This document shows, one piece after another, positions 5,977 through 14,877 of a stretch of DNA of 41,130 nt. The DNA is from a virus, in IMG/VR virus record IMGVR_UViG_3300019884_000003, positions 1 through 41,130 of that record; one strand, written 5' to 3'. The notes under the pieces are model-generated. The model did not search any database, was not told the DNA's origin, and was given only the letters and a program-made list of their open reading frames with translations. How positions within the stretch are numbered: the stretch's first letter is position 1; each line of letters starts with the position of its first letter. The position numbers were made by a program, and so were the translations under genes.

Positions 5977-7275
5977 ATGGATGATCTGATCAGTAAGGCA
6001 TTCAGCCTGTTCAACCAGAGTGATACCCCTGTGCCCTACACAAGCTCGCGTGGGGGAAGTGGTTCCGGCGCTGCGTTGTTCAGCAGTGATTCCGGCTTAC
6101 CCATTGGTGAGCGCGCCTATGAGGCATACGGGAGCGTCGGAACCCTGTTCGCCATCGTGACCCAACTCATGAACGCTGTGTCATCAACGGAGTGGCACCT
6201 CTACCGGCGCACCTCAGTACGCGATAAGAAGCGCCGCACAGAGGTTCTCGGGCATGGCTTCATGACTGTGTGGGATCGCCCTAATGACTTCTACACGGGA
6301 GACATGCTCAGGGAGACTGTGCAGCAGCACCTTGATTTGGTTGGCGAGGGTGTGATCGTGCTGCACAAAATCGGTGGTCTGGTAATCGAGATGTGGCCGG
6401 TACGCCCGGACCGAATCCAGCCTGTCAAGCACCCGAAGAAATTCCTTGTCGGTTACGTGTACATCAGCCCGGATGGCGAGGAGGTTCCGCTTGAACTGGA
6501 TCAGGTAATTCATCTCAAGTATCCCAACCCTGCCGACCCCTACCGGGGTATGGGTCCCGTACAGACAGTACTGAATGACATTGATGCAGCCCGGTACAGC
6601 GCGGAATGGAATCGAAACTTCTTCATCAATGGTGCCAAGCCAGGCGGCATCATCGAAGTTGACTACCGCATGGAAGATCGAGAGTTCAACGAATTCATTC
6701 AGCGTTGGCGGCAACAGCATCAAGGCGTCGCGAACGCACATCGTGTTGCCGTGCTTGAAAATGCGAAGTGGGTTGACACTGCGTTCAGCATGTCGGACAT
6801 GCAATTCATTGAGCTGAGGAACCTCCCGCGTGAACTGATCCGTGAGGCGTTCGCTTTCCCTAAGCCTATGCTTGGCACCGTGGATGACGTCAACCGCGCA
6901 AACTCCGATGCGGGTAAAGAGATCCTCGCGGAGAACCACACGATCCCTCGCTTGCGCCGATGGAAGTCAGTTGTCAATACGTTCCTTCTGCCGCAGTTCG
7001 CCAACGGCAAAACGCTAGAGCTTGACTTCGATGATCCAACACCCGTCAACCATGAAGCGGTAGACCGCGAACGCAACAGCCAGACAGCAGGCGCACAGAA
7101 ACTAGTGCTATCTGGATTTGATCCTGACGACGTTACAGATGCAATGGGGTTGCCGCGTATGCGCTGGGTTGGCATACCTACCCCCGCCTACGAAACCGAG
7201 GAAGAGGAGGGGGACGGTACCGAGCAAATGACTACCCCACCAACGACAGCCAAGCGCACCAAGGTTCGCGTGTAG
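5977..7275 (+). CDS. Portal protein, HK97-like
   Basis: A 432-residue portal, the ring at the capsid vertex through which DNA enters and to which the tail attaches. The sequence follows the HK97/SPP1-type phage portal family: an early segment with tryptophan and tyrosine (SSTEWHLYRR), the GLVIEMWPVRPDRIQPV block, the VIHLKYPNPADPYRGMGPVQ block, then a long helical stem and the PKPMLGTVDDVNRANSDAGKE region. It lies after the terminase and before the protease and capsid genes, the standard order. ATG at 5977 starts 4 nt after the previous stop, with GGCAGGAAG as ribosome site. Confidence 0.92.
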   Translation: MDDLISKAFSLFNQSDTPVPYTSSRGGSGSGAALFSSDSGLPIGERAYEAYGSVGTLFAIVTQLMNAVSSTEWHLYRRTSVRDKKRRTEVLGHGFMTVWDRPNDFYTGDMLRETVQQHLDLVGEGVIVLHKIGGLVIEMWPVRPDRIQPVKHPKKFLVGYVYISPDGEEVPLELDQVIHLKYPNPADPYRGMGPVQTVLNDIDAARYSAEWNRNFFINGAKPGGIIEVDYRMEDREFNEFIQRWRQQHQGVANAHRVAVLENAKWVDTAFSMSDMQFIELRNLPRELIREAFAFPKPMLGTVDDVNRANSDAGKEILAENHTIPRLRRWKSVVNTFLLPQFANGKTLELDFDDPTPVNHEAVDRERNSQTAGAQKLVLSGFDPDDVTDAMGLPRMRWVGIPTPAYETEEEEGDGTEQMTTPPTTAKRTKVRV

Positions 7276-7290
7276 AGAGGAGGAAATACG

Positions 7291-8226
7291 TTGACACCAC
7301 ACAGCTACCGACGGATAAACGGCACGAAAGCCAAGCTAATCAACCGCATGCGTGCACTCAATCCGACGCTGGCGAATGACCTAGGCAGCCTGAAACTTCC
7401 TTGGTATCACATCCGTAATGTTGCGGATGAGGGAGGCAAAGATGATGCAGCGGCCGAAGTATTCATCTATGACGAGATTGGCGGTTCATTCGGAGTTGAT
7501 GCCAATGAGTTCATTCAGGATCTCCAGGGCATCAAGGCCGAGAACCTCACAGTGCGAATTAACTCGCCTGGTGGAAGTGTTATTGATTCCATCGCGATCT
7601 ACAACGCGCTAGTTCAGCATCCGGCCAACGTGACGACGCGAGTCGACTCAATGGCAGCAAGCGCCGCGAGCATCGTTGCCATGGCGGGAGACAACATTGA
7701 AATGATGGTCGGTTCCCAGCTCATGATTCACGATGCCATGTCGGCAGAGATGGGTAACGCAAAGGAATTGCGCGAGCTAGCTAAGTGGCTCGACATGCAG
7801 TCAGACAACATCGCATCTATCTACGCCGCACGAGGAACAAAGACAGCTGATGAGTGGCGCGCGATGATGCTTGCCGAAACGTGGATGTTCGCGGATGAGG
7901 CGGTAGAGCTAGGTCTAGCAGATTCGGTTTACACGCGTCAGGTACGGCAGGCCCTTGAGGAAGCGGGAATTGATCCCACCGAAGAGGAATCGCCTGAGAC
8001 TGAGGAAGTCAAAGACGAAATCGATGAGGGTGAGGAAGACGACGAAGAGAAGGAACCAAGCGAGGAAGAGGAAATGGAAGCGCTTGCCCTTCTGATGGCT
8101 AAGCGCCATACCCTCACCAACCGTGGTTACAAATACTCGGGCAGGAACAGAGCACCTAGCCCTTGCACCGCAAGCAATTTCGATCAGATCCACGCGAACT
8201 ATCAGCGTGTACTAAGAGGAAGGTAA
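7291..8226 (+). CDS. ClpP-like prohead protease
   Basis: A 311-residue serine peptidase of the ClpP/S14 fold that matures the capsid. The fold's glycine-rich loop is RINSPGGSVIDS (89-100). The nucleophile is Ser124 in SMAASAAS and the catalytic His is His147 in LMIHDAMS; an acidic partner lies in the following helix (168-172). Residues about 225-265 are a long Glu/Asp tract, and a basic tail follows, which may act as a scaffold or capsid-targeting segment. The start is TTG at 7291 behind the strong ribosome site GAGGAGG. Confidence 0.92.
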   Translation: MTPHSYRRINGTKAKLINRMRALNPTLANDLGSLKLPWYHIRNVADEGGKDDAAAEVFIYDEIGGSFGVDANEFIQDLQGIKAENLTVRINSPGGSVIDSIAIYNALVQHPANVTTRVDSMAASAASIVAMAGDNIEMMVGSQLMIHDAMSAEMGNAKELRELAKWLDMQSDNIASIYAARGTKTADEWRAMMLAETWMFADEAVELGLADSVYTRQVRQALEEAGIDPTEEESPETEEVKDEIDEGEEDDEEKEPSEEEEMEALALLMAKRHTLTNRGYKYSGRNRAPSPCTASNFDQIHANYQRVLRGR

Positions 8227-8230
8227 ACAA

Positions 8231-9595
8231 ATGGCTCGTGTCATACCTGCCGCGACAACCAGTGAGGAAGTTCTTGAAACTCTCACTGACCGCGCTGCGC
8301 TCAAGGCACTGATGAGCGACCCTGAGGCACACGCTGAGTGGATTGAGAATTCAATCAACGCTCGCCTCAAGGGCGATCCGAACATCATGAACCAAGCGAA
8401 AGAGCAGACCGAGAAGTTCATGATCGACTGGTTGCGTGAAAACCAGAACGACACTGAAGCGGTTGCGAAGCGCTTGAACCTCGACAACCCCAACGCTCGG
8501 GCACGCATCCGGCCGAACACGCTCTACAACAAGAACGCACTTGGTGCGCCACATGACAGCATGTTTGCCAGCGCTGCGGAATTCTTGCACACCATTTCGG
8601 AGCATGGCTTCAAGAACGATGCCACGTCGCGGAAGTTGGAAACTCTGCGAAACGATATGTCTTCGGTCAAGCCGTCTGACGGTGGCTTCCTCATCCCCGA
8701 AGTCCTCCGCGCGGAGTTGCTCCGTGTCGCACTAGAGCGCGCCGTGGTGCGTTCTCGTGCCCGTGTAATCCCCATGGATAGCCTAACTGTCCCGTTCCCC
8801 ACCGTGGATAGCACCTCGAATGTTTCGAGCGTCTACGGCGGAATCGTGGGCTACTGGACCGAGGAAGGCGCGACCCTCACGGAGTCTCAGCCGCGCTTCG
8901 GCCGGATCGAGCTACGGGCTAACAAGCTTGTGCTCTACACAGAGGTTCCGAACGAATTGATTCGGGACGCTCGCCCGAGCATGGAAGCGTTCATCGGGGA
9001 TATCTTCCCTGAGGCGATCGCTTGGTTTGAGGATGTCGCATTCTTCATCGGTGGTGGAGTGGGCGAGCCTCTCGGATTCATCAACGCGCCGGGTGCTGTG
9101 AACGTCACGCGGTCTACCACGGTTGCAGGCGCAAACGTGGAATGGGTTGACATCGCGGCAATGTATTCCCGCATGCTGCCTCAGTCGCTTGACCGCGCGG
9201 TGTGGATCGTTTCGCCGGACGTGGTTAACGGCCTGCTGCAAATGCCGTTTACCGGCTCGACAAACCCGATTCTCTTGGGTGGTGGTGGGTTCCCCTCGGG
9301 TAGCACCAGCATGCCCCTGAGCATCCTTGGTTGCCCTGTGATCGTGTCTGAGAAGGCGCGCGCCATCGGCACCACGGGTGATATCAATTTCGTCGATTTC
9401 GGGTTCTACCTGATTGGCGATCGGCAGGCGATGAGCGCGCGTCAGAGCGAGGATTTCCGCTTCGCTAACGACGTTACCGCCTTCCGTGTGATCGAGCGTC
9501 TCGACGGTCGTCCGTGGATCACCTCTCCGATCACGCCGCAGAATGGCTCTAGCAACACGCTTTCTCCGTTCGTCAAGCTGACCACCAACGCGTGA
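8231..9595 (+). CDS. Major capsid protein, HK97 fold with N-terminal delta domain
   Basis: A 454-residue capsid subunit. The N-terminal 140 residues are helical and charged, as in the scaffolding (delta) domain removed by the prohead protease. The body begins around SSVKPSDGGFLIPEVLRAEL, a typical HK97-family entry. Blocks such as VVRSRARVIPMDSLTVPFPT, VGYWTEEGATLTESQPRFGR and EPLGFINAPGAVNV follow the family order. Cleavage between the two parts by the upstream ClpP-like protease is expected; the likely region is residues 125-150. ATG follows AGAGGAAGGTAAACAA. Confidence 0.95.
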   Translation: MARVIPAATTSEEVLETLTDRAALKALMSDPEAHAEWIENSINARLKGDPNIMNQAKEQTEKFMIDWLRENQNDTEAVAKRLNLDNPNARARIRPNTLYNKNALGAPHDSMFASAAEFLHTISEHGFKNDATSRKLETLRNDMSSVKPSDGGFLIPEVLRAELLRVALERAVVRSRARVIPMDSLTVPFPTVDSTSNVSSVYGGIVGYWTEEGATLTESQPRFGRIELRANKLVLYTEVPNELIRDARPSMEAFIGDIFPEAIAWFEDVAFFIGGGVGEPLGFINAPGAVNVTRSTTVAGANVEWVDIAAMYSRMLPQSLDRAVWIVSPDVVNGLLQMPFTGSTNPILLGGGGFPSGSTSMPLSILGCPVIVSEKARAIGTTGDINFVDFGFYLIGDRQAMSARQSEDFRFANDVTAFRVIERLDGRPWITSPITPQNGSSNTLSPFVKLTTNA

Positions 9596-9610
9596 TAGGG
9601 GCTATCTGAG

Positions 9611-9901
9611 ATGTGGTTCCGGCACAGCAAGACTCGAATTGAAAACCTTGAGAATGGAATGGGGTTCGTCGTTCGCGGCGTGGCCGATGAGCGCCAAGTA
9701 ACGACATGGGAAGTTGCGTCGGTCCACCCGAACCGCAACCCTGGCACCATCGTTCTCCATGGCGGATACAAGACTGAGGATGAGGCACTGTCGGCGCTTG
9801 ACGAATTCCTTTCGGCACAGGGGATCGAGGTTGTAGCGATACAGCCTCCCGTGACCGCTGAGGAAGTCAAGGCGACTGAGGAAGAGGAAGAGGAGAACTG
9901 A
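9611..9901 (+). CDS. Hypothetical protein after the capsid gene
   Basis: A 96-residue protein with a compact alpha/beta look (FVVRGVADERQVTTWEVASV, then EDEALSALDEFLSAQGIEVV) and a very acidic C-terminus. Its stop shares one base with the next start (TGATG), indicating coupled translation with the probable decoration protein. Possibly a minor capsid or chaperone protein; no family recognised. Confidence 0.8.
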   Translation: MWFRHSKTRIENLENGMGFVVRGVADERQVTTWEVASVHPNRNPGTIVLHGGYKTEDEALSALDEFLSAQGIEVVAIQPPVTAEEVKATEEEEEEN

Positions 9902-10404
9902 TGAAGGGCCTAGGCCGGATTTTCGATATCGGGAGTGCGTTCTCTCCCGTTGACTTCAACACTTCGGATGCGGCATCAGGTCACCGCATCCACATGCGGA
10001 ACTATGACCAAATCGCGATGGTGCTGTTCAAGGGTGCCGGTACCGCTGGCGCTGACCCCGTGGTTACCGTTCAGGAACACAACGCAGCAGCATCGGGCAC
10101 GTCACAGAACCTCGCCGTTATCGATGAATTCTTCTACAAAGAGGAAGCGATTCTTGATGGCGATGAGGTGTGGACGCGCGTAACGCAGACTGCGGCGGCA
10201 ACTGCCGTCTCACTCACGATGGCTGAGGCAGAAGCAATTCTCGTGGTTGAGGTTGACTCGCAGCAGCTGAGCGCCGGTTTCGAGTGGATCAGCTTCAACA
10301 TTGCGGCAACCGTTGCCAACGCGCAATTGGTTGCTGGGCTTTACATCATGTCCGGTCTGAAGATTCAGCGCCGTCCTGATCTGCTAGCGCAGCCCAACGC
10401 CTAG
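9901..10404 (+). CDS. Probable head decoration or capsid-associated protein
   Basis: A 167-residue protein rich in Ala, Val and Thr with alternating hydrophobic residues, suggesting a beta-rich structural protein. Its place two genes after the major capsid protein and its translational coupling to the gene before suit a decoration or stabilising protein. No diagnostic motif is visible, so this is an inference from position and composition. Confidence 0.6.
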   Translation: MKGLGRIFDIGSAFSPVDFNTSDAASGHRIHMRNYDQIAMVLFKGAGTAGADPVVTVQEHNAAASGTSQNLAVIDEFFYKEEAILDGDEVWTRVTQTAAATAVSLTMAEAEAILVVEVDSQQLSAGFEWISFNIAATVANAQLVAGLYIMSGLKIQRRPDLLAQPNA

Positions 10405-10414
10405 GAGTATTCCC

Positions 10415-10831
10415 ATGGCTAAGAGCACCAAGGCGCAGCAGGTATCAACGGGTACCTCAGACAGCTATACAGACCACGAGTTGAGCGATCCTGTTCCGCC
10501 TATTCGTATTCAGCGCGCCATGCTTGGCGTGGTGCCGACAGAGGAGGTGGCATCATCAGTTGGTGGAGCCTCTACTCAATCCTCAAGGAACGAAACGACG
10601 TCAAGCGGCAAAACGAAAGCGTCCCCCCAAGCGCCTGCCCAAACGACGGAGAACCCCTCTGGAGTACAGGCGAAGGAAGCGGACTCTTCTGCCGCTTTGA
10701 CGGGTGGCGATGGCCAGGAGAATCTGAGCCAATCAGATAAGACCATCGTCAAGCCAGCACCACCGAAAAGCAGCAAAGAAAAGGCTAGGGCTACCACGAT
10801 GGATGACGACGATTTCGCAGCCCTGCAATAA
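10415..10831 (+). CDS. Low-complexity hydrophilic protein with acidic tip
   Basis: A 138-residue, largely disordered protein rich in Ser, Thr, Gln and Pro from residue 45 to 125, ending in the acidic and aromatic tip MDDDDFAALQ. A similar acidic tip is found at the end of the protein at 27201. ATG follows CTAGGAGTATTCCC. Encoded at the end of the capsid block and followed by a strong hairpin. Function unknown. Confidence 0.75.
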   Translation: MAKSTKAQQVSTGTSDSYTDHELSDPVPPIRIQRAMLGVVPTEEVASSVGGASTQSSRNETTSSGKTKASPQAPAQTTENPSGVQAKEADSSAALTGGDGQENLSQSDKTIVKPAPPKSSKEKARATTMDDDDFAALQ

Positions 10832-10845
10832 CTATTTCATTGTTG

Positions 10846-10877
10846 GTGGGGGAGTTGCTATTACAGGACTCCCCCAC
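10846..10877 (+). other. Strong hairpin at the end of the capsid block
   Basis: Perfect 10-bp arms GTGGGGGAGT and ACTCCCCCAC around a 12-nt loop, placed 14 nt after the stop of the 10415 gene. No T-run follows, so it may attenuate or stabilise rather than terminate. Confidence 0.55.
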
Positions 10878-10905
10878 TCCCCCACACGGAACGGGAATGC
10901 AGTGC

Positions 10906-11178
10906 GTGACAATGGAGCCAAGTCGAATCGCAATCGTCAAAGACCTCATTCTTTTCTTTGGTGGGCTTACCGGTATCGCTTATCAACAGATCACGGGCAA
11001 CGTAAACATCGTGTTACTTATGATATTCACGGCTATGACAGGCGTGCCAGGGCTAACGAACATTATCTCTCTGGTGCGGAATTCACCTACCGTCTCTCAG
11101 TCATTGCCTCATCCGCCGCAGTCTTCTCAGTCGGAATTGGACAGTGCCTCACCGAACTTGCCAGTAGGTGAACAATGA
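10906..11178 (+). CDS. Small membrane protein, holin-like
   Basis: A 90-residue protein with one or two hydrophobic stretches (about residues 9-50: IVKDLILFFGGLTGIAYQQI, then VLLMIFTAMTGVPGL) and a Ser/Pro/Gln-rich tail. Starts are uncertain: GTG at 10906 follows GGGAA by 8 nt; ATG at 10897 and ATG at 10912 are alternatives in the same frame. The end overlaps the next gene by ATGA. First of three consecutive small membrane proteins between the capsid and connector genes. Confidence 0.65.
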   Translation: MTMEPSRIAIVKDLILFFGGLTGIAYQQITGNVNIVLLMIFTAMTGVPGLTNIISLVRNSPTVSQSLPHPPQSSQSELDSASPNLPVGEQ

Positions 11179-11450
11179 CCGAGCGAACTGTATACGCCGT
11201 GCCAAGGAAATTCATTATCGCGTGGTTCGTTACGTTGGCTTGCATGATTGCGCTAACCGGCGCGGCAATCCAGTACTCGAACTATGCTGTTGCACAGCAG
11301 AACAATCTAGAGCGTGAGACTGATCGTGCGTGGTGTGACCTGATTGTGTTCTATACGGATTACTACCGTGAGAACCCACCACAAACTGAGCTACAGAAAC
11401 GACAGTTCGCGCTCATGGAGAAACGACGGATAGAGCTAGGGTGCCGCTGA
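11175..11450 (+). CDS. Single-span membrane protein
   Basis: A 91-residue protein with one N-terminal membrane span (about residues 13-33, FIIAWFVTLACMIALTGAAI) and a charged helical domain that would lie outside or inside the membrane. The N-in orientation is suggested by positive residues before the span. It overlaps both neighbours (ATGA before, TGATG after), so the three membrane genes are translated as a set. Function unknown. Confidence 0.75.
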   Translation: MTERTVYAVPRKFIIAWFVTLACMIALTGAAIQYSNYAVAQQNNLERETDRAWCDLIVFYTDYYRENPPQTELQKRQFALMEKRRIELGCR

Positions 11451-11662
11451 TGGAGCTAGGTACTGTTGCAGGGTTGGTTACAGCGGTTGCATCGTTGGCA
11501 ACTGCCTTGGGTGGTTTGTTGCTAGCCATCAAGGTAATCATGCCGACGCACAAAATCGTTAACCAGCAACGGACTGACATGCTTCGTTTTCAGACAGCAC
11601 TGATTAACACACTGACCTTACACGGGATTGATATCCCAGAGGATCAAAGCAGGCTCGACTAA
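11450..11662 (+). CDS. Small membrane protein, third of a set
   Basis: A 70-residue protein with one N-terminal hydrophobic span (AGLVTAVASLATALGGLLLA, about residues 6-30) followed by an amphipathic C-terminal half. ATG at 11450 overlaps the preceding stop (TGATG); an in-frame GTG at 11441 is the alternative. Similar one-span proteins are often annotated as holins or membrane anchors in phages, but no family assignment is justified. Confidence 0.7.
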   Translation: MELGTVAGLVTAVASLATALGGLLLAIKVIMPTHKIVNQQRTDMLRFQTALINTLTLHGIDIPEDQSRLD

Positions 11663-11666
11663 AAAC

Positions 11667-11680
11667 TTTCTTAACAATTA
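11667..11680 (+). promoter_or_regulatory. TTTCTTAACAATTA motif ahead of the connector genes
   Basis: A copy of the dispersed motif with TTAACAAT instead of TTTACAAT, in the 65-nt gap between the membrane-protein set and the connector gene. It lies 48 nt before the start codon, farther than most copies. Confidence 0.5.
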
Positions 11681-11727
11681 AATAAGCCCCTAACGTAGTG
11701 CCGTAGAAAGCAATCGGGAGTTGGGAA

Positions 11728-12795
11728 ATGGGCATCAAGTATGCAACCAGAGAGCAGGTTCAAAACTCTCTGGAGATAGCACATAGCGCGTGGTCTAACA
11801 CGCTGGTTGATTCAAAGCTTGAGGCTGCCTCGCGAGGTGTTGAGAAGTTCCTCCATCGTCGCTTCTATCCCGAGCTACGGACCATCCGCAAGGATTGGCC
11901 GAACAACCAATACGCGCCGCCGCGCCAAATCTGGCTTGACGATCAAGAGCTGATCTCTCTGGTAGCTCTCACCTCAGGCGGTACCTCCATCGCTACAGCG
12001 AATGTGTTCCTTCGTCGTGGTGACGACTTGGACGAACCGCCTTACTCCTATTTGGACCTAGACCTTTCGACGTCGTCAGCCCTCAGTGCCGGAACTACTT
12101 TCCAACGAAGCAATGTGATTAACGGTGTGTTCGGCTATAACGAGACGGACACCACCGTTCCGGCGCATGCGCTCTTGGGCGGAAACATCAACTCATCGGT
12201 TACCACCATGACGGTTACGCCGTCTAGTGGCGTAATTGATTTGGGTGTCGGTTCACTGCTGATGCTTGGTACAGAGCGCTTAGTGGTCACTGAGCGCATC
12301 ATGAGTGATACCACACAGAACCTCACCAACACGCTTACCGCGTCCAACGGTGACACCGTAGTAGGCGTCGCGTCCGGCGCAGCGTTTGCCCGCGATGAGG
12401 TGATCCTGATTGATGGTGAGCGCATGAAGGTGCGCGACATCGCTGGTAACAATCTAATCGTGTCGCGGTCATGGGATGGCACGGTGGTTGACGATCACAC
12501 CATCGGCGCTGATGTCTACGCCTTGCGCACGCTAACTGTCCAACGTGGCGCGCTCGGCTCTACTGCCGCCGCTCACACTGCCGCTGATCCGGTTTACACG
12601 CACCAGTATCCGGGATTGGTGAATGAGTTAACCGTTGCTGAGACAGTAGTATTGCTTGAGCAGAATTCGTCAGGCTACGCACGAACGGTCGGATCAGGGC
12701 CGAACCTTCGTGAGGCTAAGGGAGTCGGGCTAGACGATGTCCGCCAACGGTGCTGGCTTGCCCATGGGCGGAAGTCACGGAAGGGTGCGATCTAA
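11728..12795 (+). CDS. Head-tail connector (adaptor) with inserted beta domains
   Basis: A 355-residue protein. The N-terminal part (YATREQVQNSLEIAHSAWSN, then SKLEAASRGVEKFLHRRFYP) is the helical pattern of gp6/adaptor proteins that extend the portal. The C-terminal segment is basic and helical. The middle (about 125-280) carries repeated beta-rich units (TTMTVTPSSGVIDLGVGSLL and EVILIDGERMKVRDIAGNNL) not needed in simple adaptors, which are usually 100-200 residues. These may be surface-exposed decorations. Ribosome site GGGAGTTGGGAA precedes ATG. Confidence 0.75.
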   Translation: MGIKYATREQVQNSLEIAHSAWSNTLVDSKLEAASRGVEKFLHRRFYPELRTIRKDWPNNQYAPPRQIWLDDQELISLVALTSGGTSIATANVFLRRGDDLDEPPYSYLDLDLSTSSALSAGTTFQRSNVINGVFGYNETDTTVPAHALLGGNINSSVTTMTVTPSSGVIDLGVGSLLMLGTERLVVTERIMSDTTQNLTNTLTASNGDTVVGVASGAAFARDEVILIDGERMKVRDIAGNNLIVSRSWDGTVVDDHTIGADVYALRTLTVQRGALGSTAAAHTAADPVYTHQYPGLVNELTVAETVVLLEQNSSGYARTVGSGPNLREAKGVGLDDVRQRCWLAHGRKSRKGAI

Positions 12796-13190
12796 TGCCA
12801 AACTTCCGCATCAACGTCAAAGCAACCACCCGTGGCCCGATATTCAATGCGTCAACCACCAAGTCAGCAGCCAAGCGAATGATCGTGAAAATCAATGAGG
12901 CTGTAGCGCTTGAGGGTGTTGACATGGTGCGCGCTCGGCTGGATACGGTGCTGCGCAACCCTACCGGCTACTACCGCTCTCGGATTGCCGTACTGCGCCG
13001 GGAAGTCTACCGGGGTATCTGGGATCAAAATGTGGTGTACGGCGGATGGCTTGAGGGTGTTGACTCGCGCAACAGGACAACCAGATTCAAGGGCTACCGT
13101 ACTTTCCGACGCGTCAAGCAAGAACTAGATAATAGGATGGACACCATAGCTAGGCCGTTGGTTGCCGAATACGTGAGGGAGTTGAGCTAA
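12795..13190 (+). CDS. Head-tail joining protein (probable)
   Basis: A 131-residue basic alpha/beta protein. ATG at 12795 overlaps the adaptor stop (TAATG), and its own stop overlaps the next start in the same way. Size, charge and place between the adaptor and the tail terminator suit a stopper or neck protein of the HK97 gp10 kind; no diagnostic motif seen. Confidence 0.7.
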   Translation: MPNFRINVKATTRGPIFNASTTKSAAKRMIVKINEAVALEGVDMVRARLDTVLRNPTGYYRSRIAVLRREVYRGIWDQNVVYGGWLEGVDSRNRTTRFKGYRTFRRVKQELDNRMDTIARPLVAEYVRELS

Positions 13191-13666
13191 TGACTACCCC
13201 GGACGGTAGCGAGGCATGGCTAGAAGACGTCTTTGACGCGGTTGTAAGCGACGCTCAAGCGTCGGGGTACTTCGATAAGGTCAATCAGCATGAGCCGAAG
13301 CGCAAGCCCGGAAACAGGCTTACAGCGGCTGTTTGGTTGCAGAGCATCGAGCCTATTGCTCTCGCTAGCGGTTTGGCATCAACCAGTGGCCGAATCGTAT
13401 TCATACTCCGAATCTATTCCAACATGCTTCAAGAACCGCAAGACATGATCGACCCCAACATGGCTAGGGCTTGCTCCAACCTGATGCGGCGCTACCACGA
13501 TGACTTTGATTTTGGTGGTGCGATTAGGAATGTAGACCTGCTAGGCCAATTTGGTATTGCGCTCAGCGCACAATCGGGATATCTAGAGTTGGACAATGCG
13601 ATGTACCGGGTAATGGATATCCAGATTCCCTGCATCGTAAATGATATCTGGCCACAAGTTCAGTAG
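13190..13666 (+). CDS. Tail terminator (completion) protein, probable
   Basis: A 158-residue alpha/beta protein. Translationally coupled to the preceding gene (TAATG) and directly before the tail-tube gene, where the tail terminator sits in most siphophages. The segment GRIVFILRIYSNMLQEPQDM, followed by a helix and a final beta region, is compatible with that fold. Assigned by position and length. Confidence 0.7.
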   Translation: MTTPDGSEAWLEDVFDAVVSDAQASGYFDKVNQHEPKRKPGNRLTAAVWLQSIEPIALASGLASTSGRIVFILRIYSNMLQEPQDMIDPNMARACSNLMRRYHDDFDFGGAIRNVDLLGQFGIALSAQSGYLELDNAMYRVMDIQIPCIVNDIWPQVQ

Positions 13667-13680
13667 GGAGAGGAGGAAAG

Positions 13681-14418
13681 ATGGCAAAGGAATCTGGCCT
13701 AGGGGCTAATTTCTACTTGGATGGGGTAGACCTGTCCGGCGATACCGGCTCACTGGAGAGCATCAGCAAGGCACTAAATCCGATACCCCAAACGGGAATT
13801 GATAAGTCCGCCTATGAGCGCAAGGCAGGGCAGTTGTTCGGAGTGATTGACTGGACTAGCTTTTTCAATCCGACGTCGGCCCATCCGGCGCTAGCCAATG
13901 TCCCGCGTACAGATCGAATCGCGACGTACTTCCATCGCACAACGCTTGGTGCACCAGCAGCCAGCATGGTGTGTAAGCAGGTGGACTATGCGCCTAGTCG
14001 TCCGGCCGATGGCTCGCTGACAGTCAAGGTGCAGACCATCTCTAACGCTTGGTGGCTTGATTGGGGATTGAGCCTGACAGCGGGAAAGAAAACCGATGTA
14101 GGTGCGGCTAACGGAACAGGGGTGGATTTCACTGCTGGCGCTGCGTTTGGCTTGCAGGGCTACCTACAGGTGTTCGCCTTCACGGGCACCAGCGCGACTA
14201 TCAAGCTCCAACACTCCAACGACAATGCAGTTGGTGACCCTTACGCGGATGTCACCCTAGGCGGTTTCACACTCGTGACAGGAGTAACCAAGGAACGCAT
14301 TCAGACATCGCGAACGCTGCCTATCAAGCGCTGGCTGAGGGTAGTGACAACAGGCACATTCTCCAATCTCATTTTTGCCGTACAGGGCACCGTGAACAAG
14401 GCGGACTACACGATATGA
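13681..14418 (+). CDS. Major tail (tube) protein 1
   Basis: A 245-residue structural protein beginning MAKESGLGANFYLDGVDLSG, a typical actinophage tail-tube start. Residues 1-120 are the tube core. From about residue 140 an extra beta domain follows (GYLQVFAFTGTSATIKLQHS), a surface domain often appended to tube proteins. The core shares MAKE-S/T-GLG, TGID-K and FNPT blocks with the protein at 14878. Strong ribosome site GGGAGAGGAGG before ATG indicates high expression. Confidence 0.82.
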   Translation: MAKESGLGANFYLDGVDLSGDTGSLESISKALNPIPQTGIDKSAYERKAGQLFGVIDWTSFFNPTSAHPALANVPRTDRIATYFHRTTLGAPAASMVCKQVDYAPSRPADGSLTVKVQTISNAWWLDWGLSLTAGKKTDVGAANGTGVDFTAGAAFGLQGYLQVFAFTGTSATIKLQHSNDNAVGDPYADVTLGGFTLVTGVTKERIQTSRTLPIKRWLRVVTTGTFSNLIFAVQGTVNKADYTI

Positions 14419-14876
14419 CAATGACTAGGCAAATCAACCGCGTCACACCCCGGATACCAACGCAGTTCATGAAAACATATGCCGTGCGTTCGCCGCTGAA
14501 CACACACTTCCGCAGTGCCACGTGCGCCGAAATCGATTGCCCCGACTACATCCATGGCTGGTACCTCAAGATTGAGGGCACGCCTGACAACCTGATTCAC
14601 GCGGCGAAGACATCCGGCAGGCGCTTTACCATAGGCGAGCTATGGAACGGGCAAGGCGAAGCGTTCCAAGCGCTCATATTCGAGGCAGGGCAAGAGTGTT
14701 TCCGCTCATCCACACATGTCAAGTCGCTGGATCGGCCTGAGTTTTTCTTTGCAGGGCGAGGAGATCATCGTTCATTCAGCACGCGTAGGGCTATGAAGTT
14801 CGCTCGGGCTGAGCATTTCGTCGACAGTTTCGCAACACATTTGGACAGGCTGAAGCAAGACCTAGAGAGGGGCTGA
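14415..14876 (+). CDS. Hypothetical protein between the two tail-tube genes
   Basis: A 153-residue basic protein. ATGA overlap with the first tail-tube gene. Segments such as ATCAEIDCPDYIHGWYLKIE and SGRRFTIGELWNGQGEAFQA include two cysteines and several aromatic residues. No family recognised. Its location suggests a tail structural or assembly role, perhaps linking the two tube-like proteins. Confidence 0.75.
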   Translation: MTMTRQINRVTPRIPTQFMKTYAVRSPLNTHFRSATCAEIDCPDYIHGWYLKIEGTPDNLIHAAKTSGRRFTIGELWNGQGEAFQALIFEAGQECFRSSTHVKSLDRPEFFFAGRGDHRSFSTRRAMKFARAEHFVDSFATHLDRLKQDLERG

Positions 14877-14877
14877 A

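Noticed and set aside
6214-6939. 241-codon minus-strand frame within the portal gene
   Set aside because: Antisense shadow of the portal coding sequence; no ribosome site or recognisable family.
10803-11171. 122-codon frame overlapping the first small membrane gene
   Set aside because: Out of frame with the hydrophobic protein at 10906, Arg/His/Tyr-rich composition, and no ribosome site.
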